Assembly (NCBI RefSeq): GCF_016862515.1
Contig: NZ_BONC01000053.1
Location: 1-55,009 of the forward strand
Source: Asanoa iriomotensis
GTDB lineage: Bacteria; Actinomycetota; Actinomycetes; Mycobacteriales; Micromonosporaceae
Direction: 5' to 3'
Length of the DNA stretch: 55,009 nt
Within the stretch, counting starts at the first letter, position 1; the number at the start of each line of letters is the position of its first letter. Shown piece after piece: positions 26,922 to 34,344 of the stretch. Under the pieces are notes generated by a model that did no database searches, was not told where the DNA came from, and saw only the letters and a list, made by a program, of their open reading frames with translations. Position numbers and translations under genes: made by a program.

Positions 26922-27360
26922 CGTTGACGCAACCGCACCGCGCTCACCGGCGAAGTCACTGCCGGCCCGCGACGACCGCGAGACCGGTGTCGCCGGGGCC
27001 AGGGCCGCCCAGGTGCCGGCCGGGCAAAGCAACCGCGCCCAGCCCATCATCGATCACCCCGACCACTCCCCCTGCCTGGCGGCGTCCGCGGGACTGGCGG
27101 CAGCACCAACCGCAGCGCACGCCCCGGGGCGGACGAACACAGATGCGCGGCCGCCCGCCGCGCGGTCAGCACGTCGAGACAGACCCAGGTTGGCGCCACC
27201 GCACCGCGCTCGGCGGAGAATTCAGCGGCCGGCCCGCCCGTGAACATCCCGAGGGCAAACAACCGCGCACAGCCCGTCATCGACCATCCCGACAGGTCGC
27301 CGTTGGCGTCCGCCGGGCCGGCGGCAGCGCCAACCGAACCGCATGCAGCAGTCAGCCGGC
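26922..27360. repeat. Two diverged direct copies in the spacer
   Basis: Copy A (~26922-27120) and copy B (~27189-27360) share ACCGCACCGCGCTC, then CAACCGCGC(C/A)CAGCCC(A/G)TCATCGA and GGCGGCAGC(A/G)CCAACCG in the same order with indels. They look like an old duplication with no coding potential. Confidence 0.6.
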
Positions 27361-27439
27361 CCATGCAGGCGGACCCGTGCGACACGTTCAACAAGAGCGA
27401 TCGACGAGCGGCGGGCGGAAATTTGGTCGTCATGCGGCC

Positions 27440-27445
27440 TACACT
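27440..27445 (+). promoter_or_regulatory. -10 element for the attenuator transcript
   Basis: TACACT ends six bases before the leader GTG at 27452, so transcription should begin at or next to that codon. A TTGGTC upstream is too close to serve as -35. Confidence 0.5.
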
Positions 27446-27451
27446 GGTGGC

Positions 27452-27517
27452 GTGCGGATTCGGTGCATGCGATTTAGGAGCCCCCGGGTGACCGGTGGGT
27501 TGTCTGTCGTGCGCTGA
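27452..27517 (+). CDS. Leaderless leader peptide with two Arg-X-Arg motifs
   Basis: The 22 codons from GTG to TGA would encode (V/M)RIRCMRFRSPRVTGGLSVVR when split at the start codon. Residues 2-4 (R-I-R) and 7-9 (R-F-R) are Arg-X-Arg motifs, and residues 6-9 read M-R-F-R. Macrolide-dependent stalling leaders of erm genes carry such +X+ motifs, for example the MRLR of ErmDL. Codons 7-9 are CGA-TTT-AGG, all rare in high-GC actinobacteria. The start lies at the expected +1, so the peptide would be made from a leaderless mRNA. Translation is inferred, not shown. Confidence 0.5.
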   Translation: MRIRCMRFRSPRVTGGLSVVR

Positions 27518-27607
27518 TCCGTTCCGCTTTCTCGCGGGTGCGGGAGACCACAGAACCCCTGGTTTCGGCCGGGGGTTTTTCGTTTCCGCCTGTCTCCCCT
27601 TCACCCG
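27481..27607 (+). promoter_or_regulatory. Transcription attenuator upstream of the PheRS-like gene
   Basis: Competing pairings are visible by eye. Hairpin 1 spans 27481-27499: CCC-CCGG, loop GTGA, CCGG, bulged T, GGG. An antiterminator could pair 27497-27506 (GGGTT, two-base bulge, CTG) with 27551-27558 (CAGAACCC). The terminator takes 27554-27577. A long-range helix pairs 27535-27548 with 27592-27607 and ends at the Shine-Dalgarno of the next gene. A ribosome paused at codons 7-9 would cover 27481-27490 and favour the antiterminator. Confidence 0.55.
27554..27580 (+). terminator. Intrinsic terminator inside the leader
   Basis: AACCCCTGG pairs with CCGGGGGTT around a six-base TTTCGG loop, followed by TTT and then CGTTT. 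It lies 41 bp before the ATG of the downstream gene, so it must be bypassed for expression. Confidence 0.75.
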
Positions 27608-27620
27608 TGAGGAAACCACG

Positions 27621-28700
27621 ATGTCCTACCTGACCCCTGCCCAACTCCAGGCCGCCCTCGAACAGCGCGACCTCACCGACCCCGACGCCGGCGAGCACGC
27701 CGTCCAACAGGTCGTCAGCAAGATCGAGACCGCGCTGCACGACACCTGGGGCATACCCGTGCGGCGCGACCCAGGCCCCCGCATCGTCCCGGTCGCGGAC
27801 AACTACGACCGCCTCCGGTACGACACGGCCGCCGTCACCAGGGATCGCCGCTACAGCCGCTACGTCGACCACGAGCGGATGCTGCGTTCGCACACCACCG
27901 CCCGCATACCGGCCCTGCTTGACCGCCTCACCGACACGGACGTGCTGCTCAGCGTGCCCGGCATCAGCTACCGCCGCGACGTGATCGACCGGCAGCACGT
28001 CGGTGAGCCGCACCAGCTCGACCTGTGGCGGGTCCGCACCGGTGGCCCGCCGCTGACGGACGACGACCTGACACAGATGATCGCGACAGTCGTCGGCGCC
28101 GTCCTGCCCGGAAAGGCGATCGAGACGCCCGACAGCCCGCATCCCTACACACTGGACGGACGCGAGATCTACGTCGACGGCGTCGAGATCGGTGAGTGCG
28201 GGCTCGCCCACCCAGAGGTCCTGCCCGCGGGAGCGACCGGCCTCGCGATGGGGCTCGGGCTCGACCGGATCACCATGCTGGTCAAGGGAATCGACGACAT
28301 CCGCCTCCTCCGCGCCGCGGACCCCCGGGTGGCCGACCAGATGCGCGACCTGGCGCCGTACCACCCGGTCTCGGCCAAGCCCGCCACCGCCCGCGACCTC
28401 TCCCTGGCCGTCGCCGACGACCGCGACGCCGAACAACTGGGTGACCGGGCCCGCGCCGCCCTCGGCGACGACTCCCAGGCCATCGAGGAGATCAGCGTAA
28501 GGAGCGAGACCGCCTACGCGGACCTGCCGGAATCGGCCCGCCGGCGGATGGGCCTACGACCGGGCCAGAAGAACGTCCTGCTCCGCCTCCTCCTGCGCGA
28601 CCTGGACCGCACCTTGGACGCGGCAGAGGCCAACGCGATCCGCGACCGCGTCTACGAGGCCCTCCACGAAGGCGGAGAACACGAATGGGCAGCGCGCTAA
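27621..28700 (+). CDS. PheRS alpha-like protein fused to an FDX-ACB domain (SrmL-like)
   Basis: A 359-residue class II aminoacyl-tRNA-synthetase-like protein. Motif 2 is near ISYRRDVIDRQHVGEPHQLD; motif 3 is TGLAMGLGLDRITMLVKGID. The last ~95 residues (HPVSAKPATARDLSLAVADD onward) form an FDX-ACB domain. This monomeric order matches mitochondrial PheRS and lacks the bacterial N-terminal coiled coil and PheT partner. The Phe-site 'FHQ' appears as PHQ. I recall this family as 'PheS-related mystery ligase SrmL', named after the spiramycin cluster; that is memory, not a search. GAGGAAA precedes the ATG. The attenuator upstream suggests inducible expression. Confidence 0.85.
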   Translation: MSYLTPAQLQAALEQRDLTDPDAGEHAVQQVVSKIETALHDTWGIPVRRDPGPRIVPVADNYDRLRYDTAAVTRDRRYSRYVDHERMLRSHTTARIPALLDRLTDTDVLLSVPGISYRRDVIDRQHVGEPHQLDLWRVRTGGPPLTDDDLTQMIATVVGAVLPGKAIETPDSPHPYTLDGREIYVDGVEIGECGLAHPEVLPAGATGLAMGLGLDRITMLVKGIDDIRLLRAADPRVADQMRDLAPYHPVSAKPATARDLSLAVADDRDAEQLGDRARAALGDDSQAIEEISVRSETAYADLPESARRRMGLRPGQKNVLLRLLLRDLDRTLDAAEANAIRDRVYEALHEGGEHEWAAR

Positions 28701-28900
28701 GGCCTTGCGCTCTCACGGCGCCGAGGTCCAGACGGCGTCCGGGTGTGCGCGGGGAAAGGTCGATTCAACAGCCGGGCTGGGCCGGCCTCCGCGTGCGGTC
28801 GATCGTCGTCTGGGGCCCGGCGGCGACACGGACGGTTTTCGGCTCCGTCGACGCCACCGACCCGGCGCGGCGCGGCGCCCGTGATCCAACGAGAAAGGCC

Positions 28901-29560
28901 CTAAGCCAACACCGAGGGCAGGTCGAACACCGACGACAACCGGTCACCCGGCGGCACCGACGCGTGGCGCGCCGCCGGGTCGATCAGCAGTGAGCGCATG
29001 CCCAAGGCACGCGGGCCGAAGTAGTCCGCGGACGGGTTGTCGCCGACGAACACCGCCGCAGAGGCCGGGATGCCCAACCGGGACAGGGCGACCTCGTAGA
29101 TCGACGGCGCCGGCTTGCGGACACCCACCTCCACCGAGGTGACCACGGCGTCGAACAACCCGGCGACGCCCATCGCCGAAAGATGGCCGGGCACCAGGTC
29201 GGGCTCGTGCGTGTTGGACACGACCGCCAGCCGGAACCGCTGCGACAAGGACGACAGCAGCGCGGGCAACCCCGGCAGGTAGCGCACGCCCGCGTTCCAC
29301 TCCGCGATGTAGACGTCGACGAACGCCGCGAGGTCCGCCGGCGACGCGTCGGGCAGGAACGAACCCGCCACGTCCAGCATCGAGAACTCCCGGTGCGCGG
29401 CGGCGCAGCGCGCCTCCCACGCCATCCACTCCGCGTCCCACCGCACGAGGAACTCGTCGGCCGGCAGCGACGCCATCGCCGCCGACTTCACCGGCGTGCG
29501 CGCGTGCCCATCGTCGTAGTCGACCAGCGTGCCGAAGAAGTCGAACAGGATGTGCGTCAC
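28901..29560 (-). CDS. HAD-family hydrolase
   Basis: A 219-residue haloacid-dehalogenase-like phosphatase. Motif I is ILFDFFGTLVDYDD (the second Asp of DxD is Phe-Phe-Gly spaced, as in many subfamily IA members), motif II is LAVVSNTHE, motif III is VGVRKPAPSIYEVAL with Lys, and motif IV is FVGDNPSADYFG. A helical cap lies at ~25-85. It should hydrolyse a small phosphorylated metabolite. The GTG start overlaps the TGA of the histidine kinase gene (GTGA), making it the third coupled gene of the redox-type operon. Confidence 0.88.
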   Translation of the reverse strand: MTHILFDFFGTLVDYDDGHARTPVKSAAMASLPADEFLVRWDAEWMAWEARCAAAHREFSMLDVAGSFLPDASPADLAAFVDVYIAEWNAGVRYLPGLPALLSSLSQRFRLAVVSNTHEPDLVPGHLSAMGVAGLFDAVVTSVEVGVRKPAPSIYEVALSRLGIPASAAVFVGDNPSADYFGPRALGMRSLLIDPAARHASVPPGDRLSSVFDLPSVLA

Positions 29561-31041
29561 TCGGCCTCGCCGGCGGGAACCGCCGAAGTGGGAGCGACGC
29601 CCTCCTCGGGGTCGATGGGAAGCACGACGTGGAACCACGTCGACCCCGGCTTGGAGTCGACCCGGATGTCACCGTGGTGCTTGTTGACCACAATCCGGTA
29701 GGAGATGTCGAGCCCGAGCCCCGTGCCCTCGCCCACCGGCTTGGTGGTGAAGAACGGCTCGAAGATCCGCGGCCGCACGTCCTTGGGGATGCCGGGCCCG
29801 GTGTCGCCGATCGACACGACCAGGTTGTCGCCCTCGCGCGACGTGCGGACCGTCAGCGTGCCCGACTGCCCCATCGCGCTGATCGCGTTGTCGATCAGGT
29901 TGGTCCACACCTGGTTGAGCTCGGCCGCGTATGCCGGGATGTCCGGCAGCGTGCGGTCGTATTCCTTGACCAGCTTGATCCCCTCGGGGAACTTCGCGTG
30001 CAGCATCACCAACGTCGCGTGCAGCAACTCGTGCACGTTGACCGTCTGGTGCGGCGCCCGGTCGAGCTGTGAGTATTGCTTGGCCGCCGCGACCAGCGAC
30101 GAGATGCGGGTGACCGACTCGTCGATCTCGGTCATCAGCTGCTCGGTGTCGAGCGTGTAGGTCAGCCAACGCAGCGCGTTCTCGAAGTTGTCGGGGCCGA
30201 TCTCGCCGCGCACCTTCTCCAGGAACTCGATGTCGACCGCGCCTGAGACCAGCGTCGGCGCGATGTCCCAGGCGCCGGTGATGTCGTGCTGCTCCAGCCA
30301 GTCACCGACCTCGTCCTCGGCGTCGCTGGTCTGCATCGGGGTCAGCTCGGGTGCGCCCGCCGCCCGCTTGATCGCCTCTTCCTGCAGGCCGACCAGCGCG
30401 TGCAGCCGCGTGCCGTCGATCCGGCCGTCGGCGATCAGGGCCAGCTTGTGCCGCATGCCGGTGAACCGGGTGCGCAGCACCGAGGTCGCCCGGACGGCGG
30501 CCGCGGCCGGGTTGTTGAGCTCGTGGGTCAGGCCGGCCGACAGCGAGCCCAGCGCCAGCAGCCGCTCGCGCTCGCTGACCATCGTCTGCATCGAGCGCAT
30601 GCCGAAGAACAGGCCCTCCAGCAGGTGCATCGCCATCGGGAACCAGTCGCGCAGCGCGCCGGCCAGCTCGTCGGCGGGCAGTTGGTAGACCTCGACGTCG
30701 GAGATGGCGATCATGCTGTTGAGGTAGATCTGCGGGATCTTCTCGATGTAGGCCTGCGTCGCGCCGGCATACGCACCCACCTGGTCGGTGCGGGTCGTCT
30801 CGATCTCGTCGCCGCGGACCTTGCGGCTGAGCGCGATCGTGCCGCTCAACAGCACGTAGAAGCAGGTCGCCTCCTCGCCCTCCCGGTAGACGGACGCGCC
30901 GCCCGGGTAGTGCTCGACCGACCCGTGGCTGGCGAGGAAGTCGAGCTGCTCGGCGTCGAGCTTCTCGAACAGGAACAGCTCGCGCAGCTCGGCCGGGGAG
31001 AGCCGGTCGCCTTCGGCGTGCCCGGCGAGTTCGGTGCTCAT
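29557..31041 (-). CDS. Soluble histidine kinase with N-terminal cyclic-nucleotide-binding-like domain
   Basis: A 494-residue cytosolic protein. Residues ~15-130 form a cNMP-binding beta-roll (FLFEKLDAEQLDFLASHGSV, then YREGEEATCFYVLLSGTIAL). The H-box is SAGLTHELNNPAAAA near residue 172, a helical insert follows, and the HATPase domain (~355-480) has NQVWTNLIDNAISAM, GDTGPGIPKD, FEPFFTTKPVGEGTGLGL. There are no transmembrane helices, so it senses an intracellular signal. The ATGA overlap with the upstream REC-FAD gene indicates coupled synthesis; the REC domain there is the likely phosphotransfer partner. Confidence 0.92.
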   Translation of the reverse strand: MSTELAGHAEGDRLSPAELRELFLFEKLDAEQLDFLASHGSVEHYPGGASVYREGEEATCFYVLLSGTIALSRKVRGDEIETTRTDQVGAYAGATQAYIEKIPQIYLNSMIAISDVEVYQLPADELAGALRDWFPMAMHLLEGLFFGMRSMQTMVSERERLLALGSLSAGLTHELNNPAAAAVRATSVLRTRFTGMRHKLALIADGRIDGTRLHALVGLQEEAIKRAAGAPELTPMQTSDAEDEVGDWLEQHDITGAWDIAPTLVSGAVDIEFLEKVRGEIGPDNFENALRWLTYTLDTEQLMTEIDESVTRISSLVAAAKQYSQLDRAPHQTVNVHELLHATLVMLHAKFPEGIKLVKEYDRTLPDIPAYAAELNQVWTNLIDNAISAMGQSGTLTVRTSREGDNLVVSIGDTGPGIPKDVRPRIFEPFFTTKPVGEGTGLGLDISYRIVVNKHHGDIRVDSKPGSTWFHVVLPIDPEEGVAPTSAVPAGEAE

Positions 31042-32696
31042 TGTGCCTCCAGATAACGGTGCACCAGGGAGATGGCCATCGCGCCCTCACCCACCGCGGA
31101 TGCGACCCGCTTGACCGAGTCGGAACGGACGTCGCCGGCGGCGAACACGCCAGGGACGCTGCATTCGAGGTGGTAGGGGTCGCGGGGCATGGACCAGCCG
31201 ACCGGGCGGCTGCCGCCGGCGATCAGATCGGGCCCGGTGATCACGAAGCCGTGGTCGTCACGGGTGATCACCCCGTCGAGCCAGTCGGTGCGCGGCTCGG
31301 CGCCGATGAAGATGAACAGCCACGAGGTCTCGACGGGCCGGGTCGACCCGTCGCGCGTGTCGCGCAGCACCAGCCGCTCGAGGTGCTCCTCGCCGCCGGC
31401 CTCGCTGACCTCGGTGTGTGAGTGGACCTCGATGTTCTCGTGGCTGTCGATCTGGTCGATCAGGTAGCGAGACATGGTGCGGGTCAGCCCGTCACCCCGG
31501 ACCAGGATGTGCACCTTGCGGGCGTACCGCGAGAAATAGACCGCGGCCTGGCCGGCGGAGTTGGCGCCGCCGACGATGTAGACGTCCTGCCCGGAGCAGC
31601 TCGGCGCCTCGGTGGCCGCCGAGCCGTAGAAGACGCCCCGCCCCCGGTAGTCGTTGAGGCCGGGCGCCTCGAGCATGCGGTAGGAGACGCCGGTGGCCAG
31701 CACGACCGCGTGCGAGGCCACCTCACTGCCGTCGCCGAACCGCAGCACCCGGGTCGTGCCGCGCACGTCGAGCTCGGTCGCCTCACGGGTGGTCAGCAGC
31801 TCGGCGCCGAACCGGACCGCCTGGCGGCGGGCCCGCTCGGCGAGCTGCGCGCCGGAGACCCCGTCGGGAAAGCCCAGATAGTTTTCGATCCGGCTGCTCT
31901 GCCCCGCCTGCCCACCGGTGGCGTGCCGCTCGACGAGCAGGGTGCGCAGCCCCTCGGAGGCGCCGTAGACCGCCGCTCCCAGCCCAGCCGGCCCGGCGCC
32001 GACGACCACGAGGTCGTAGAAGTCCTTCGCCGGTGTCGTGGACAGCCCGACGTGGGTCGCCAGATCACCCTCGGAAGGCTGGACCAGCGACTTGCCCTCG
32101 GGAGTGACCACCAGCGGCACGTCGGTCTCTTCGACTCCCGCCGCGGCCAGCAGTCGGGCGCCCTCCGGCTCGTCCGACAGATACCACCGATAGGGCACGA
32201 GGTTGCGGGCCAGGAAGTCGCGGACCTTGAACGAGGGCGCCGACCAGCGGTGGCCGACCACACGCGTGACGGTGGCGGAAGCCTCGGGCGTCGACGTCCA
32301 CGCCTCGAGCAGGGAGTCGAGCACCGGGTAGAGCTTCTCCTCCGGCGGGTTCCAGGGCTTGAGCAGGTAGTGGTCGAGGTCGACGCGGTTTATCGCGTCG
32401 ATGGCGGCGTCGGTGTCGGCATAGGCCGTGAGCAGCACCCGGCGGGCCCGGGGAAACAGGTCCATCGCCGCTTCGAGGAACTCGATGCCGTTCATGTGCG
32501 GCATGCGGAAGTCGGCGAGCAGGACTGCCACCTGGTCGCCGCGTAGCTTGATCTCCTTGAGCGCGTCGAGCGCCTCCGCCCCCGAGTTGGCGCGGACGAC
32601 CCGGTAACGGTCGCCGTATTGACGGCGCACGTCACGGGCGACGGCCCGGGAAACGGCAAGGTCGTCGTCAACGGTGAGGATCGCCGGATTCGCCAT
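31038..32696 (-). CDS. Response-regulator receiver fused to a thioredoxin-reductase-like FAD oxidoreductase
   Basis: A 552-residue fusion. Residues 1-~125 are a REC domain with DDD, the phospho-Asp in VLLADFRMPHMNG, Thr in LLTAYAD and Lys in LLKPWNP. Residues ~125-225 are a linker with a thioredoxin-like look. Residues ~228-552 are a TrxB-like FAD/NAD(P)H oxidoreductase (LVVVGAGPAGLGAAVYGASE, YIVGGANSAGQAAVYFSRYA, PGVFAAGDVRSDSVKR). The redox CxxC of TrxB is absent; the region reads YGSAATEAPSCSG with one Cys. The flavin half may sense or signal redox state rather than reduce thioredoxin. The first gene of a three-gene coupled operon. Confidence 0.92.
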   Translation of the reverse strand: MANPAILTVDDDLAVSRAVARDVRRQYGDRYRVVRANSGAEALDALKEIKLRGDQVAVLLADFRMPHMNGIEFLEAAMDLFPRARRVLLTAYADTDAAIDAINRVDLDHYLLKPWNPPEEKLYPVLDSLLEAWTSTPEASATVTRVVGHRWSAPSFKVRDFLARNLVPYRWYLSDEPEGARLLAAAGVEETDVPLVVTPEGKSLVQPSEGDLATHVGLSTTPAKDFYDLVVVGAGPAGLGAAVYGASEGLRTLLVERHATGGQAGQSSRIENYLGFPDGVSGAQLAERARRQAVRFGAELLTTREATELDVRGTTRVLRFGDGSEVASHAVVLATGVSYRMLEAPGLNDYRGRGVFYGSAATEAPSCSGQDVYIVGGANSAGQAAVYFSRYARKVHILVRGDGLTRTMSRYLIDQIDSHENIEVHSHTEVSEAGGEEHLERLVLRDTRDGSTRPVETSWLFIFIGAEPRTDWLDGVITRDDHGFVITGPDLIAGGSRPVGWSMPRDPYHLECSVPGVFAAGDVRSDSVKRVASAVGEGAMAISLVHRYLEAQ

Positions 32697-32831
32697 GCCC
32701 CAATGAAAGCACTAGTCGCTACAAACCTGTCGCCGCCTGTGGACAACGTCGTACGCGCCTGACCGGATCAGTCCGCTCCGAGACGTGATGCGGCCTTCCG
32801 CGCCGGACGGTGCCAAGGCGACGATCGGGAC

Positions 32832-33428
32832 ATGAACCGCGCACTCTTCGTCATCGACGTCCAGGAGTCCTTCCGCCAACGAGAGATCTGGCGAGCCGGC
32901 TCCAATCCCGACCTCATCCTCAACGTCAACCGCCTGGTCGAAAATTTCCGCGCGAGCGGCGACTTCGTCGTCTGGGTCCTGCACAGCGAGCCCGGCACCG
33001 GCGGCGTCTTCGACCCGGCCAACGGCCACGTGCGGCTCCTCGACGGCATCACCCCGCCAACGAACAACGAGCCCACCTTGGTCAAGACCTCGCACAACGT
33101 CTTCACCACCACCAACGCCGGCCAGTTCCTCACCGAACGGCGGATCTTCGACCTCACCGTCTGCGGCATCCGCACGGAGCAGTGCGTCGAGACGACGGCA
33201 AGGGTCGGAGGCGATCTGGGGTACGCCGTCACGTTCGTCACGGACGCGACGCTCACCTTCCCGATCCCCCACCCGGACTCCGCCGGCGCGAGTGTCGACG
33301 AGATCCTGGCCGACCCCCGCACCCTAAGCAACGAGGCAATAGTGGAACGCACGGAGCGTGTCCTCGACGGCCGGTTCGCGACCGTGCGGAAAACCGCGGA
33401 AGTGGCCGGTGCGGCCTTCGTGGCATGA
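32832..33428 (+). CDS. Isochorismatase-family cysteine hydrolase
   Basis: A 198-residue cysteine hydrolase with the catalytic triad visible: Asp in ALFVIDVQESF, Lys in PTLVKTSHNVF and Cys in VCGIRTEQCVETTAR. The length and fold match isochorismatase/nicotinamidase-like enzymes. Cis-peptide and metal-ligand patterns for nicotinamidase are not obvious, so the substrate is unknown. It is followed ten bases later by a GlxA-type regulator, which often controls such hydrolases. It diverges from the REC-FAD operon with a 135-bp spacer. Confidence 0.88.
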   Translation: MNRALFVIDVQESFRQREIWRAGSNPDLILNVNRLVENFRASGDFVVWVLHSEPGTGGVFDPANGHVRLLDGITPPTNNEPTLVKTSHNVFTTTNAGQFLTERRIFDLTVCGIRTEQCVETTARVGGDLGYAVTFVTDATLTFPIPHPDSAGASVDEILADPRTLSNEAIVERTERVLDGRFATVRKTAEVAGAAFVA

Positions 33429-33438
33429 TGACCAGATC

Positions 33439-34344
33439 GTGACCACCGTCGCCTTCCTGCTCGTGCCCGGCCTGCACCTGCTCGACCTGGCCGGGCCCGC
33501 TCAGGTGTTCTCCACCGCGCGCGACTTCGGCCTGGGCTACGAGCTGACCTACGTCGCCGAACAGGCCGAGGTGCCCACCGCGCAGGGCCTGCCCGTGCAC
33601 GCCGAAGCCAGCCTGCCCGCGCTGCGCCGCACGGACCTGTTGATCGTGCCGGGTTGGCGCTCCCCGACGCTGCGCGGCACGGGCCGGCTCGCTCCGGACA
33701 CGATCAACTGGGTCACCGCGCACCACCAGGCCGGCGGCACGGTCGCCAGCGTCTGCTCGGGCGCCGACGTGCTCGGCCGGGCCGGCCTGCTCGATGGCCG
33801 CCGCTGCACGACCCATCACGATCTCCAGGACGAGTTGGCCCGGCGCTACCAGCGGGCGACGGTGGTCCGCGACGTGCTCTACGTCGTCGACGGCCGGGTC
33901 GTCACCTCCGCCGGCATCGCCAGCGGCATCGACCTGGCGTTGCACCTGATCGCGACGCGGCACGGCCCGGCGGCTGCCGCCCGGATCGGCCGCGAGATGG
34001 TCGTCTACGCCCGCCGCAACGGCGACGAGCGGCAGAGCAGCGCGATGCTGCGGCACCGCGGCCACCTCAGCGACGTCGTGCACAAGGTCCAGGATCTGAT
34101 CGACCAGCGGTACGCCGAGCGCCTGCCACTGGTCGACCTCGCGGATGCCGGCGGGGTCAGCGAGCGCACGCTCACCCGGCAGTTCAGCCAGGCGACCGGG
34201 TTGACCCCGCTCGGCTACCAGCAGGCGCTGCGCCTCGAACGGGCCGAGCACCTGATCGGCCACGGCAGCACCGTGCAGGCGGCGGCCCGCGCCGTCGGCT
34301 TCGACGACCCGCGGATGCTGCGCCGCCTACGCTCCCGGGGTTGA
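33439..34344 (+). CDS. GlxA-type transcriptional regulator (DJ-1/PfpI domain plus AraC HTH)
   Basis: A 301-residue regulator. Residues 1-~170 form a DJ-1/PfpI-like domain with the nucleophile-elbow VASVCSGADVLGRAGLLDGR. The C-terminal ~95 residues form a double AraC HTH (VDLADAGGVSERTLTRQFSQ, then HLIGHGSTVQAAARAVGF). The GTG at 33439 gives the family N-terminus TTVAFLLVPGLHLLDLAGPA. It likely regulates the isochorismatase gene just upstream. The 3' end overlaps the convergent threonine synthase gene by 18 bp. Confidence 0.92.
   Translation: MTTVAFLLVPGLHLLDLAGPAQVFSTARDFGLGYELTYVAEQAEVPTAQGLPVHAEASLPALRRTDLLIVPGWRSPTLRGTGRLAPDTINWVTAHHQAGGTVASVCSGADVLGRAGLLDGRRCTTHHDLQDELARRYQRATVVRDVLYVVDGRVVTSAGIASGIDLALHLIATRHGPAAAARIGREMVVYARRNGDERQSSAMLRHRGHLSDVVHKVQDLIDQRYAERLPLVDLADAGGVSERTLTRQFSQATGLTPLGYQQALRLERAEHLIGHGSTVQAAARAVGFDDPRMLRRLRSRG

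Larger units (their letters stand above)
26777..27439. other. Non-coding spacer with a degenerate duplication
   Basis: No credible gene is seen on either strand. The spacer holds the terminator at 26793 and two diverged copies of a ~170-200 bp segment. Open frames here lack Shine-Dalgarno sequences and recognisable domains. Confidence 0.6.

Noticed and set aside
27418-27452. WhiB7-type promoter at the attenuator
   Set aside because: An AT-rich patch precedes TTGGTC, but the distance to TACACT is 11 bp, too short for the WhiB7 pattern.
27495-27620. Phe-rich frame running into the PheRS-like gene, as a Phe attenuator
   Set aside because: It is continuous with the main gene and passes through the terminator, so it cannot be a separate leader peptide; it has no stop before the ATG.
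28685-28993. Small gene after the PheRS-like gene
   Set aside because: It is Arg-rich, overlaps the end of the HAD gene on the other strand, and has no recognisable domain.
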